Source: JBFXAN01 sp050184225 (GTDB lineage: Bacteria > Chloroflexota > Dehalococcoidia > CAUJGQ01). From it: a DNA stretch of 50,500 nt. The stretch is taken from assembly GCA_050184225.1 (NCBI GenBank), contig JBFXAN010000032.1, positions 1-50,500 on the forward strand. The letters run 5' to 3'. How positions within the stretch are numbered: the stretch's first letter is position 1; every line of letters starts with the position of its first letter. The notes under the pieces are model-generated. The model did no database searches and was not told where the DNA came from. It saw only the letters and a program-made list of their open reading frames with translations. Below are positions 8,349 to 16,533 of this stretch, one piece after another. The translations under genes were made by a program, and so were the position numbers.

Positions 8349-8369
8349 AGGTGTCATTCGTGAACACCT
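8349..8369. promoter_or_regulatory. Operator-like palindrome AGGTGTC-N5-TGAACACC
   Basis: Lies between the binding-protein start (8326) and its probable upstream promoter. AGGTGT and ACACCT make the dyad. The same 15 fixed bases, with the same 5-base spacer length, recur at 10045-10065, which suggests a shared regulator. The regulator is not identified. Confidence 0.4.
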
Positions 8370-8500
8370 AGTCCGTGTAGGTTCCTTTAATTATGTCATC
8401 ATTGTGCGTTCTGGGCATACTCTTCCAAGAATCGCCTCGTAGTATCCTGTGCAACGGTCGATCGGTCGACGCCGGAGCGGCGGGTGACTGACGCCTGGGG

Positions 8501-9793
8501 TCAGCCGTGGACGCCGGCAACGCCCGCGCTGCACGGCGCCGGGGCTTCGGCAGCCTCTGGGACCGTTGTCAGCCGGCGGACCGGCGACGCGAGCAGCCAC
8601 AACGCGGCGAGGGCGTTGATGCCGATACCGATCAGCAGCGTAAGCCGCAGCCCGATTTCTTCCGCCAGCAGACCAGCCGTCAGCGTTCCGACGAAGGTCA
8701 CCGCCAGCGCCGCAAACCGGATACTCGCGTTCACCCGGCCGAGCACACGGTCCGGCGTCACCGACTGCCGCAGGCTGGTCGTTGCGATGTCGTTCACCGT
8801 CGCCGCGGGGTCGGTGATCAACTGGTTCGCGACGAGCAGACCGACGGCCAGGAACGATGTGTCCTGGGCGAGAACGGTGAGGAGGGTGCCCGCGGCGGAG
8901 ACGAACAGGGAACCAATGACCGCCGGTCCAATGCCAATCCGGCGGACGGCCCGCTCGGCGACGACGGCGCCCGCCAAAGAAGACAGCCCGCCGATGCCGA
9001 AGATCATGCCAAGTACGCCCGGCCCGAACCCAAGCTCGCGGTTGAGGTAGAGCAGGATCACCGCGCCGATCACGCCGCGGGCGAGCGCTTCGAGCGCCGC
9101 GCTCCCGGCCAGTGCCCGCAGCACCGGTTGCTGCCAGACCACGCGCAATCCTTCGCCAATCTCACGGCGGATGCTCTGCCGGTTTTCCGGGGGAGCCAGC
9201 GTTGATTCAGGGACACGAATGCGGAGCAGGCACAGAGCGGAGATGACGAACGACACTGCATCGACCAGCACGGCGAACGGCGCGGTCAGGATCTGCACCA
9301 ACCAGCCGCTGATGCCGAAGGCGCCCACCTCCGCCGTCGAGGCGCTGGCGGTCAGCTTGCTGTTGCCCTCCAGTAGTTCTTCCCGTCGAACGACGGTGGG
9401 CAGGAAGGACTGATAGGCGACATCGAAGATGATCGTGAGGACGCCGGTGAGGAAGGCGACAACATACAGTTGCTCGATACGGAGCACGCCGGCGATAGCG
9501 GCGATGGGGATTGCGGCGAGCAGCGCCGCCCGGAGCAGGTCGGCGGCGATCATCAACGGCCGCCGGGGCAGCCGGTCCACCCAGACGCCGGCGACCAAAC
9601 CGGCGACGATACCGGCGACGGGTGTAGCAGCGGACAGCACGGCGACCTGGAACGGCGACGCATCGAGGACGATGATCGCGGTGAACTGGAGCGCGGTCCA
9701 GGTAATCAGTGAGCCGAAGACGGAGACGGTCTGACCGGCCCACAGCTTGAGGAAGTCCGGGTTGTGCCAGAGCCCGGTCAATCGGAAACGCAC
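8501..9793 (-). CDS. MFS transporter
   Basis: Major facilitator superfamily permease, 430 residues, with about twelve hydrophobic segments. The first loop after helix 2 shows VWVDRLPRRPLM, the MFS motif A (GxxxDRxGRR type). The N-terminus MRFRLTGLWHNPDFLKLWAGQTVSVFG is typical of the Bcr/EntS-like drug and siderophore exporters annotated as MFS_3. The start is GTG with AGGA 8 bases upstream. Substrate unknown. It lies between the binding-protein gene and the D-aminoacylase, all on the minus strand but with long gaps, so it is probably a separate transcript. Confidence 0.88.
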   Translation of the reverse strand: MRFRLTGLWHNPDFLKLWAGQTVSVFGSLITWTALQFTAIIVLDASPFQVAVLSAATPVAGIVAGLVAGVWVDRLPRRPLMIAADLLRAALLAAIPIAAIAGVLRIEQLYVVAFLTGVLTIIFDVAYQSFLPTVVRREELLEGNSKLTASASTAEVGAFGISGWLVQILTAPFAVLVDAVSFVISALCLLRIRVPESTLAPPENRQSIRREIGEGLRVVWQQPVLRALAGSAALEALARGVIGAVILLYLNRELGFGPGVLGMIFGIGGLSSLAGAVVAERAVRRIGIGPAVIGSLFVSAAGTLLTVLAQDTSFLAVGLLVANQLITDPAATVNDIATTSLRQSVTPDRVLGRVNASIRFAALAVTFVGTLTAGLLAEEIGLRLTLLIGIGINALAALWLLASPVRRLTTVPEAAEAPAPCSAGVAGVHG

Positions 9794-10044
9794 GGCAGGA
9801 GTCCTCGCTGTTCAAGCAGTCCGCGAGCCACGCCCGCGTTCGGGCGGTACATCGGCGGCCAATGGGTCGAACAAAGTCGAGGATGGGTTCAGAGGGATCA
9901 GAAGATGGGCGGCCGAGCAGAGCACGCCAACACCGCGCTCCCATGGTGAAGGGGGCGCGGCACAGCGAGAGACGGCGGCCGGAACGCGGAACGTCCGGCG
10001 GCGACCCTCCTAACCCTGACGGGGAACGATGCTACAGCGCCCGC

Positions 10045-10065
10045 TGGTGTTCATGTCAGACACCT
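10045..10065. promoter_or_regulatory. Second copy of AGGTGTC-N5-TGAACACC
   Basis: On the minus strand this site reads AGGTGTC, five bases, TGAACACC, identical at all fixed positions to 8349-8369 but with a different spacer. It lies about 250 bases upstream of the MFS start. Rather far for a simple operator, so its role is uncertain. Confidence 0.35.
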
Positions 10066-10130
10066 CGTGGCCGATGATAGTTGAACGAAGGGAGAGGCGC
10101 CAAGCTGCCGGCTCACTCTGGCCTTGCCTT

Positions 10131-10206
10131 TGTCATCCTGAGCGGCAGCGAAGGATCTCGGCGGTGCGAAGTTGTCCGAGATCCTTCGCTGCCGCTCAGG
10201 ATGACA
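10131..10206. repeat. Perfect 30-bp hairpin repeat, family D
   Basis: Arm 10131-10160 (starting TGTCATCCTGAGCGG) pairs at 30 of 30 positions with 10177-10206 around a 16-base loop. The TGTCATnCTGAG type is a widespread dispersed intergenic repeat in several phyla. It starts 25 bases past the D-aminoacylase stop and would form a strong RNA stem there, possibly limiting readthrough. A diverged copy is nested in the palindrome at 14288-14449. Confidence 0.85.
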
Positions 10207-10230
10207 GGGAGCGTCCGTCGCGCGATCGTT

Positions 10231-11706
10231 CTATTTCCGGAAGCGGAGCATGCGGCCGCTGCCGGCGCCGGTGTGGCGGCCGTTCTCGTAGGCGACGGCG
10301 CCGTTGACGACGACGAGGGCGATGCCGGCCGGTTCGCGCTTGGGGTCGTCGTAGGTGGCGGTGTCGATCACGGTGTCCGGGTCGAAGAGGACGAGATCGG
10401 CCCAGAAGCCGGGGCTGATCTCGCCCCGGCCGGTGAGGCCGAAGGTTTGGGCGGAAAGGGAGGTCATCCGGCGGACGGCCTCCGATAGGGAGATAATGCC
10501 CTTGTCGCGGACGTAGTGACCGAGGACGCGCGGGTAGGTGCCGAAGAGACGCGGGTGCGGCAGACCCTCCATCACCGGTAGTCCGTCGGAGCCGATCATC
10601 ATCGACGGGTGGCGGAGGTTGGTTTCGATGTCTTCCTCCCGCATCGAGAATTGGATGGCGACCGTCTCCCGTCCCGGGCCTTCGAGGATGCGCTCCGCTG
10701 CCTGTTCGGGGGGAAGGTCGAGCAGCAGCGCGACTTCGGATAGTGTCTTTCCCTCGAACTCTGGATGGCCGGGAACCGTCGCCAGCCGCAGGCGCTCGGC
10801 ATAGGGACCATCGATCCGGCCGAGGTGGGCAAGCGCCTCCAGGCGGGTGCTGCCGGCGGTGTAGGGATACATGTCGAGCGTGACGGACTGCCCTGCCCGC
10901 CGCGCGACGTCTGATTTCGCCAGCGACCGCTCGACGAAGCCGCGGGTGGCGTCGCCGGTGGCCTTGTGGTGGGAGATGTGGACGGCGCAGGCCGCCTCCC
11001 GGCCGATGCGCAGCGTCTCCTCGACCGCGTCGAGCAGACCCTCACCTTCGTTGCGCATGTGCGTGGCGTAGACGCCGCCGAACGGCGCGATCGGTTTACA
11101 CAGTTCGACGATCTCTTCGGTGACGCTCCAGCGTCCCGGCTCATAGATGAGACCGGTCGAGAGGCCGCAGGCGCCTTGCTCCATCGCCTGCGCAACCCAG
11201 TCCTGCATCTGCCGGAGTTCTTGTGCCGATGGCGCTCGTTGTTCCTCCCCCACGGCGGCGTACCGCAGCGTGTTGTGCCCGACGAGGGCGATGCCGTTGA
11301 CCGCCGGGCGCCGCGACTCGACCGCCGCCATGTAGCCGGCGAGGTCGGTCCAGTTCACCGGCGTCTCGCCGACGCTGAGGATGGCGGAGTCACGGATCAG
11401 GCGGCCTGCTTCCCGCGTGGCCGGTGCGACGCTGAAGCCGCAGTTGCCGAGCACGCAGGTGGTGACGCCCTGGGCGAGCTTGAACTCCATGCCGGGATAG
11501 CGGAGCATCGCGCCGTCGTCGTGGGTGTGCGTGTCGATGAAGCCGGGCGATAGGACCTTGCCGTCTGCGTCGATCTCACGCGCTGCCGAGTCGCGGGCGT
11601 CGCCCACATCAACGATGCGGCCGCTGGTAACGCCGACATCACCCGGCCGCGGTTCGGCACCGGTGCCGTCGAGGATGCGGGCGTTGCGGATGAGCAGGTC
11701 GTACAT
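10231..11706 (-). CDS. N-acyl-D-amino-acid deacylase (D-aminoacylase)
   Basis: Hydrolyses N-acyl-D-amino acids to the D-amino acid and a fatty or acetic acid; amidohydrolase superfamily, 491 residues, the usual family length. Visible motifs: HxH in SPGFIDTHTHDDG near residue 60, the metal-bridging Cys in VLGNCGFSVAP, His in YATHMRNEGEG, the VHISHHKATG histidines, and the late metal Asp in MIGSDGLP. The C-terminus (GFWADLVLFDPDTV) is the standard beta-sandwich return. GGAGA lies 8 bases before the ATG. It fits a D-amino acid theme with the D-threonine-aldolase-like gene at 13222 and the YtcJ-like hydrolase. A dihydroorotase-like or N-acyl-D-glutamate-specific activity cannot be excluded. Confidence 0.88.
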   Translation of the reverse strand: MYDLLIRNARILDGTGAEPRPGDVGVTSGRIVDVGDARDSAAREIDADGKVLSPGFIDTHTHDDGAMLRYPGMEFKLAQGVTTCVLGNCGFSVAPATREAGRLIRDSAILSVGETPVNWTDLAGYMAAVESRRPAVNGIALVGHNTLRYAAVGEEQRAPSAQELRQMQDWVAQAMEQGACGLSTGLIYEPGRWSVTEEIVELCKPIAPFGGVYATHMRNEGEGLLDAVEETLRIGREAACAVHISHHKATGDATRGFVERSLAKSDVARRAGQSVTLDMYPYTAGSTRLEALAHLGRIDGPYAERLRLATVPGHPEFEGKTLSEVALLLDLPPEQAAERILEGPGRETVAIQFSMREEDIETNLRHPSMMIGSDGLPVMEGLPHPRLFGTYPRVLGHYVRDKGIISLSEAVRRMTSLSAQTFGLTGRGEISPGFWADLVLFDPDTVIDTATYDDPKREPAGIALVVVNGAVAYENGRHTGAGSGRMLRFRK

Positions 11707-11955
11707 CGATCATTCTCCACGGTGATCGTGATTGCGCTCGATCAGGATAATGATCGGCGCGCCCAACGGCGAACGGTCATGGGCTGCGGGCACGGAGGGC
11801 CTGCCGGCATCGGAGCCGGGCGGCAGCGTTGACGTGATGCCCCCGCTTCGGGTCCGCGCGACGAGGCGCTTGTGCATCTTCTACACTGAAGGCGGCAGAG
11901 GTTGGTCGGAAGCGATTCGGCGCATCCGGATGCCGGCGCGCCCATGAGGACGGCG

Positions 11956-12507
11956 ATGTTACAAAACACCAACACCTCCCTGATCACCGATGCCGAGCGC
12001 GACCAGGCACTCGCTCAGTTGCGTGAGGCCTGTGTCGACGGCCGGCTCACGCTCGAAGAGTTCTCCGAGCGGGTCGAGACCGTGCTTACCGCCCGCACCC
12101 AGGCGGAGATCGCGCCGGCTGTGGCCGATATCGCGGCGATGCGCGACGCGCCGGTCGTGGAACGGGAGGAAACCGAACAGATCATCGCCGTGATGGGCGA
12201 CGCCAAGCGCAAGGGCCGCTGGCGGATCGGGCCGTTGACCAGGGCGATTGCCGTGATGGGTGGCTGTCAGCTCGACCTGCGCCAGGCCGAGGTGACCAGT
12301 TCCGAGGTCGAGATCGTCGCCTACGCGATCATGGGTGACGTCAAGGTGATCGTGCCGGAAGGCGTCGATGTGGAACTCACCGGCGTGGCGATCATGGGCG
12401 ACAAGAAGTACAAAGTCAAGGACACCAAACCATTGCCCGGCGCGCCGCTGATCCGGGTGCGTGCCTATGCGGTGATGGGCGACGTCAAGGTGGAGAGTAA
12501 ACGATAG
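11956..12507 (+). CDS. DUF1707 and LiaF-like domain protein
   Basis: A 183-residue protein. Residues about 5-55 match DUF1707 (TDAERDQALAQLREACVDGRLTLEEFSERVETVLTARTQ pattern, a short helical SHOCT-like domain). The rest is beta-rich with five repeats of the form (A/V)(I/V)MG(D/G), at roughly 22-residue spacing, as in the LiaF/DUF2154 cell-wall stress domain. The usual actinobacterial and chloroflexal arrangement places DUF1707 next to LiaF-like or membrane modules, so a role in envelope stress sensing is plausible. There is no membrane segment. The ATG at 11956 is chosen because TGAGGA ends 5 bases before it; ATG 11944 is also possible. The upstream 250 bases show no clear promoter. It converges with the Uma2 gene. 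Confidence 0.75.
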   Translation: MLQNTNTSLITDAERDQALAQLREACVDGRLTLEEFSERVETVLTARTQAEIAPAVADIAAMRDAPVVEREETEQIIAVMGDAKRKGRWRIGPLTRAIAVMGGCQLDLRQAEVTSSEVEIVAYAIMGDVKVIVPEGVDVELTGVAIMGDKKYKVKDTKPLPGAPLIRVRAYAVMGDVKVESKR

Positions 12508-12517
12508 GCGGCGCTGG

Positions 12518-13072
12518 TCACAGGCGGAACAGCTCGTCCAGATCGATGCTGATGTTCGGCAGCACGGCAGGGTGGACGGCGCCGCCACGATAGATGGTTT
12601 CGGTATAGCTGCCGTCAGCCTGGCGGACGAAGGCTCTGAGCGTGCGCTCGCGGGGGTGGATCAGCCAGATTTCGGCGTCACCTCGCTCCTGGTAGCCGGG
12701 GAGCTTCTCCGACAGGTCTTCCTTTCCCGTGGACGGCGACCAGACTTCGACGACGAGGGGCAACGGCTCGCGATAGACCTCCAGCCGATCAGGCTCCTCA
12801 CGTTTCTTTCGTTCGACGTATGCCCGCGGGACAACCATCACATCGGGAACATATGTCCGAGTCGCGGAGAACCGGACATAGCCTCTGTCTCCGCTGACGA
12901 GATACGAGTCAAAGGAGAGTTGCTGCTGGAGCCGAAAGGCAAGAACGATACCAACCTCGTTATGTCGTGTGGTCATGCCCGGCTTGGTCCGCAGCCGGCC
13001 GCAATGCAGCTCCCATTTCCCATCCGGGTCCTCCAGCGCAACCCGCTCGAAGGTTTCTTCACTCACCGGCAT
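12518..13072 (-). CDS. Uma2 family putative endonuclease (copy 1)
   Basis: Restriction endonuclease-like fold protein of the Uma2/DUF820 family, 184 residues. The nuclease-type core is visible: Asp in YVPDVMVVPRA, Glu in LVVEVWSPST and Lys in EKLPGYQERG, followed by AEIWLIHPRERTL. The family is greatly expanded in Cyanobacteria and Chloroflexota, and its biological role is unsettled. It stands alone between the DUF1707 gene (10-base convergent gap) and the divergent aldolase. A second, diverged member is at 27738-28292. Confidence 0.85.
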   Translation of the reverse strand: MPVSEETFERVALEDPDGKWELHCGRLRTKPGMTTRHNEVGIVLAFRLQQQLSFDSYLVSGDRGYVRFSATRTYVPDVMVVPRAYVERKKREEPDRLEVYREPLPLVVEVWSPSTGKEDLSEKLPGYQERGDAEIWLIHPRERTLRAFVRQADGSYTETIYRGGAVHPAVLPNISIDLDELFRL

Positions 13073-13209
13073 GATTGACTCCCGGAAGGCTAACCGACCC
13101 TTTCAGGTAATGGTAATGCTTTAGCTTGCGCGCCGCCGGCTCTCGCGGCCACATGCGGCCATTCTCGGACACGGCATCCGCCTCCCTATTCCCGACTCCT
13201 TCTGCCTGC

Positions 13210-13215
13210 TATCCT
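13210..13215 (+). promoter_or_regulatory. Leaderless-type -10 TATCCT
   Basis: TANNNT motif exactly 6 bases before the ATG at 13222, with no ribosome-binding sequence between. The same spacing is found at 24831 and 28363. No clear -35. Confidence 0.4.
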
Positions 13216-13221
13216 CCCGCC

Positions 13222-14283
13222 ATGAAAAAGCGCGATGTGGATACGCCCGCTCTGCTGCTCGACCTTGATGTGATGGAGGCGAACATTGCCGCGATGGCGG
13301 CGTTCTTTCGGGATCGGCCCCAGAAGCTGCGTCCGCACTTCAAGACGCCGAAGACGCCGGAGATCGCCCGCCGCCAGCTGGAGGCGGGGGCGATCGGCAT
13401 CACGGCGGCGAAGTTGGGCGAGGCGGAGGTGCTGGTCAACGCCGGGTTGGGACCGGTGTTGATCGCCAACCAGATCGTGGGGCGGCAGAAGATCGACCGG
13501 CTGATGGGCCTACTCGACCGCGGCGAGGTGATCGTCGCGGTCGAGAGCGAGTTGAATGTCCGCGAACTGGAGGAGGGGGCGGCCCGTTCGGGGCGCGCGC
13601 CACAGGCGATCATCGAGGTCGATGTGGGGATGCATCGCTGCGGCACGGCGAACCCGGAGGAGACGGTCGAACTGGCCCAGCGGCTGGCTGATGGTCCAAT
13701 CCGCTACCGCGGGATCATGGGCTACGAGGGTCATGCCGTGCTGATCGAAGACGCCGCCGACCGGGAGGCGAAGGCGCGGGCGGCGATGGAACGGCTGAGC
13801 GCCCACGTCCGCGCCCTGCGCGACGCGGGTCTGCCGCCGGAGATCGTATCGAGCGGCGGCACCGGCACCTATGACATCGCCGGATCGTGGCCGGATGTGA
13901 CCGAGGTGCAGGCCGGTTCATACGTCTTCATGGATGGCCGCTATCGCGGCGTCCGGCCTGACCTGGGACGGCCGGCGCTGACGATGCTGGTGACGGTGAT
14001 CGCCCGACACGGTGACTACGCCGTGATCGACGCCGGGATGAAGGCGCTGACGAACGAGTTCGGTCCGCCCACGGGCATTGACCTCCCGATTACGGTTTTG
14101 CGCCTCTCCGAAGAGCACGGCACCATCGCCGTCGGAGACGCGGACCTCACGCCGGGGATGAAGATCGAGATCCTCCCCAGCCACAACGACACGACGCTCA
14201 ACCTCCACAGCGAGTACTACGTCTGCCGTGGCGACGACGTGATCGACACCTGGCCGATCGCCGCCGCCCGCGCCTATCGGTGA
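13222..14283 (+). CDS. D-threonine aldolase / DSD1-type PLP enzyme
   Basis: Fold-type III PLP enzyme of the alanine racemase-like DSD1 family, 353 residues. The PLP lysine is Lys41 in RPHFKTPKTP. The C-terminal metal site is His321-x-Asp323 (PSHNDTTLNLH). H-x-D is the pattern of D-threonine aldolases, while D-serine dehydratases of the family use H-x-C, so retro-aldol cleavage of D-3-hydroxyamino acids is the better guess. GTYDIAGSWPDVTEVQAGSY supplies the phosphate-binding loop region. The ATG at 13222 is chosen because upstream in-frame sequence is not family-like and a leaderless-type -10 sits right against it. Downstream is a nested palindrome (14288-14449). It fits with the D-aminoacylase at 10231. 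Confidence 0.82.
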   Translation: MKKRDVDTPALLLDLDVMEANIAAMAAFFRDRPQKLRPHFKTPKTPEIARRQLEAGAIGITAAKLGEAEVLVNAGLGPVLIANQIVGRQKIDRLMGLLDRGEVIVAVESELNVRELEEGAARSGRAPQAIIEVDVGMHRCGTANPEETVELAQRLADGPIRYRGIMGYEGHAVLIEDAADREAKARAAMERLSAHVRALRDAGLPPEIVSSGGTGTYDIAGSWPDVTEVQAGSYVFMDGRYRGVRPDLGRPALTMLVTVIARHGDYAVIDAGMKALTNEFGPPTGIDLPITVLRLSEEHGTIAVGDADLTPGMKIEILPSHNDTTLNLHSEYYVCRGDDVIDTWPIAAARAYR

Positions 14284-14287
14284 CGAG

Positions 14288-14449
14288 TTGAACCGCAAAG
14301 ACGCAGAGGCATAGAGGTCAAATGTTGTCATGCTGAGGAGCGTAGCGACGAAGCATCTCGTCGATTGGTATCAAGGCGGCTGCGAGATTCTTCGCTGTGC
14401 TCAGAATGACAATTTGAACCTTTGCGTCCTCTGCGTCTCTGCGGTTCAA
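14288..14449. repeat. Nested palindrome: family D inside family E
   Basis: Outer arms 14288-14330 and 14407-14449 belong to the GAACCGCAGAGACGCAGAGG family (compare 27645-27725). Within their loop sit inner arms, about 14327-14360 and 14383-14411, of the TGTCAT-CTGAG family (compare 10131-10206). The whole 162 bases can fold into one long cruciform between the aldolase and the phosphotransferase gene. Confidence 0.8.
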
Positions 14450-14469
14450 GAAATCGGTGAGTGATCTCG

Positions 14470-15495
14470 ATGGCGAAGGTGATGGCGCCGGCGGGGATGG
14501 CGGAGCGGATTGAGGCGTATCTGGCGGCGAAGATGCCGGGGGTGTCCGATCTGCGGGTGCGGCGGGTGGTGCGGATTCCAGGGGGTGCGTCGCGGGAGAC
14601 GTGGTCCTGTGATGTGCGGTGGGCGGAGGATGGTGAGACGCGGGAGCAGGGGTTGATCATCCGTGCCGATCCGGAGGCGAGCCTGCTGGAGTCGAACCGG
14701 GATATGGAGTTCCGCGTCTATCAGGCGTTGCAGGGGAGCGGGGTGCCGGTGCCGCGGGTGTATTGGGATGAGCCGGATACGGCGTGGCTGGGACGGCGCT
14801 TCTTCGTGATGGAACGGCTTGGCGGGGAGACGGCGCCGCAGGCGCTGATGACGGCGCGCTGGCAACCGCTGCATGAGACGATCGGGCGGCAACTTGCCGA
14901 GCACCTCGCGCGGCTGCATGCGGTCGATTGGCGGGCGTGTGGCCTGGACTTCCTCGGCGTGCCGGAGACGACGCGGGACTGTGCGGTGCGGGAGATAGAC
15001 CGCTGGGAAGGGATTCTGCGGAAGGATGCGCTGGAGCCGCAGCCGGTGCTGAACCTGGCGATCCGCTGGCTGCGTCGCAATCTGCCGGAGGCGCAGCGGG
15101 TGGCGCTGCTCCATGGCGATTACCGCACCGGCAATTACCTGTACGGCGACGACGGCATCCACGCCTTTCTCGACTGGGAGATGGCGCATCTGGGCGACCC
15201 GCTGGAGGATGTTGGTTGGACGGCGATCCGTTACTGGCGCTACGGCGGCACCGAGAAGATCGGCGGGGTGATCGACCGGGAAGAGTTCTTCCGGTTGTAC
15301 GAAGCGGCGGGCGGCGCGCGGGTGGACCGCGAGGCGGTGCACTTCTGGGAAGTGCTCGGCAACGTGAAGATGGCCGTGATCAGTTTGACCGGGGCACGCT
15401 CGTATAGCGAGCGCCGCACGCATGACTCGGTGATGGCCTACGTCGGCCGGAACATGCCGCGGCTCGAAGCGGAGATCATGGACCTGGTGCGATAG
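14470..15495 (+). CDS. Phosphotransferase family protein (APH fold, ACAD10-like)
   Basis: Aminoglycoside-phosphotransferase-fold kinase, 341 residues. Catalytic loop HGDYRTGN (His-Gly-Asp ... Asn) and the metal Asp in FLDWEMAHLGDPLEDVGW are intact; VVRIPGGASRETW is the nucleotide loop. This subfamily is usually found with acyl-CoA dehydrogenases and DUF6285 proteins and resembles the kinase domain of ACAD10/11, which phosphorylate 4-hydroxy acids or their CoA esters; antibiotic resistance is unlikely. The next gene is a DUF6285 protein, 17 bases away, as expected for this family. The ATG at 14470 is used; a GTG at 14461 is possible. The start lies 20 bases from the end of the nested palindrome. 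Confidence 0.85.
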   Translation: MAKVMAPAGMAERIEAYLAAKMPGVSDLRVRRVVRIPGGASRETWSCDVRWAEDGETREQGLIIRADPEASLLESNRDMEFRVYQALQGSGVPVPRVYWDEPDTAWLGRRFFVMERLGGETAPQALMTARWQPLHETIGRQLAEHLARLHAVDWRACGLDFLGVPETTRDCAVREIDRWEGILRKDALEPQPVLNLAIRWLRRNLPEAQRVALLHGDYRTGNYLYGDDGIHAFLDWEMAHLGDPLEDVGWTAIRYWRYGGTEKIGGVIDREEFFRLYEAAGGARVDREAVHFWEVLGNVKMAVISLTGARSYSERRTHDSVMAYVGRNMPRLEAEIMDLVR

Positions 15496-15512
15496 CGGCG
15501 AGGGGAGAGGCG

Positions 15513-15989
15513 ATGCGACCATCCGGGTTGGAGCTGTTGCGTGGTGTCCGGTCGCTGTTGTTGACCGAGGTACTGCCCGAGATCGCGGCGCCGCATCTGC
15601 GGTCGCAGGTGATGATCGCGGTCGGGATGCTGGACTCGGCGGCGAAGGAACTGGACGATGGTCCCGCTGCATTCGGCGAGGAGCGGGCGCGGATGATGCT
15701 GCTGGCCACCGAGGCACTGCCGGTCGTCCGCCGCCTCTCGCAGGACGCATCGCTGGTCAGGGAACTTGAGGACGTGACGGCCGCGTCCGTGGAACCGCCG
15801 GCCCGGCGGGTGTCCGCGCTCAACGAAGAAGCGGCCCGGTTCCTGGGGATCCTCGACCGACTCAGCGAGTTTGTCGATCGGCATTCGGATGCGGGTGATG
15901 CCGAGGCCGGCGCGCTCGGCAGGCAGGTAGATGATGAACTGCGGGCGATCATCGCGCGGCGGGCGACGTGGATCGGCGGCAGTGGATGA
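15513..15989 (+). CDS. DUF6285 family protein
   Basis: A 158-residue all-helical protein resembling DUF6285, a small family of unknown function encoded beside APH-fold phosphotransferases of acyl-CoA metabolism. Features of the family are the LLRGVRSLLLTEVLPEI start, the helix LRSQVMIAVGMLDSAAKEL and a Glu/Ala-rich remainder. No catalytic motif or membrane segment is visible. GGGGAGAGG precedes the ATG. It probably works with the upstream kinase. Its stop overlaps the GrpB start as ATGA, so translation of the two is coupled. Confidence 0.7.
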   Translation: MRPSGLELLRGVRSLLLTEVLPEIAAPHLRSQVMIAVGMLDSAAKELDDGPAAFGEERARMMLLATEALPVVRRLSQDASLVRELEDVTAASVEPPARRVSALNEEAARFLGILDRLSEFVDRHSDAGDAEAGALGRQVDDELRAIIARRATWIGGSG

Positions 15990-16513
15990 CGCAACACATC
16001 GAACCGATCGAGGTCGTCGCCTATAATCCGGATTGGCCGCGCTGGTTCGACGCCGAGCGGGACCGGCTGCTTCAGGTGCTCGGTGTGGTTGCCGTCCGCA
16101 TCGACCACATCGGCAGCACGGCGGTGCCGGGGCTGGCAGCGAAGCCGGTGATCGACATCCTCGCGATCGTCGAACCGTTCCCACTGCCGCCGGCGCTGAT
16201 CGCCGGCGTCGAATCGCTCGACTATGAGTTCAAGGGTGAATACGGCATCGTGGGCCGGCAGTATTTCCGCACGCGGCCGCACGCGCGTCACCTGCACGTC
16301 TTCGCGCCCGGTAGCCTCGAAGTCGGCCGGCACCTGCTGTTTCGGGACTACCTGCGTTCACACCCGGAGGCCGCGCGTGAATACGGGACACTCAAGCGCC
16401 GGCTCGCGGCGGAGCACCGGCGGAACCGCGAGGCATATACCGACGGAAAGGCCGGGTTGGTGAGGGCCATTCTGGAAAGGGCGGGCGCCGAGGCCACCAC
16501 GGAGCGAAGCTGA
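15986..16513 (+). CDS. GrpB family nucleotidyltransferase-like protein
   Basis: A 175-residue GrpB/UPF0157 protein of the nucleotidyltransferase fold. The signature VRIDHIGSTAVPGLAAKPVIDILA is clear and includes the GS..PG..AKPVID motif with the metal-binding Asp; RTRPHARHLHVF is the second conserved block. The family includes glutamate-rich protein B and dephospho-CoA kinase C-terminal domains, but its reaction is not established. The ATG at 15986 overlaps the upstream stop (ATGA) and is preferred over the GTG-like codon at 15968. Coupling to the kinase/DUF6285 pair suggests co-expression rather than a shared pathway. Confidence 0.88.
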   Translation: MTQHIEPIEVVAYNPDWPRWFDAERDRLLQVLGVVAVRIDHIGSTAVPGLAAKPVIDILAIVEPFPLPPALIAGVESLDYEFKGEYGIVGRQYFRTRPHARHLHVFAPGSLEVGRHLLFRDYLRSHPEAAREYGTLKRRLAAEHRRNREAYTDGKAGLVRAILERAGAEATTERS

Positions 16514-16533
16514 CAAGAGAGGAGCACCAACCG

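Larger units (their letters stand above)
9794..10230. other. 437-bp non-coding interval
   Basis: No credible gene. It holds the MFS upstream region, the second copy of the operator-like motif (10045-10065) and a perfect 30-bp hairpin (10131-10206). The open frames here are Arg/Gly/Ser-rich shadows. Confidence 0.6.

Noticed and set aside
14288..14449. Repeated GCAGAGACGCAGAGG blocks considered as a CRISPR array.
   Set aside because: The units are inverted rather than direct, there are no regular spacers, and no cas genes are present.
14470..15495. Aminoglycoside resistance kinase.
   Set aside because: The sequence and the DUF6285 neighbour match the acyl-CoA-associated phosphotransferase group.
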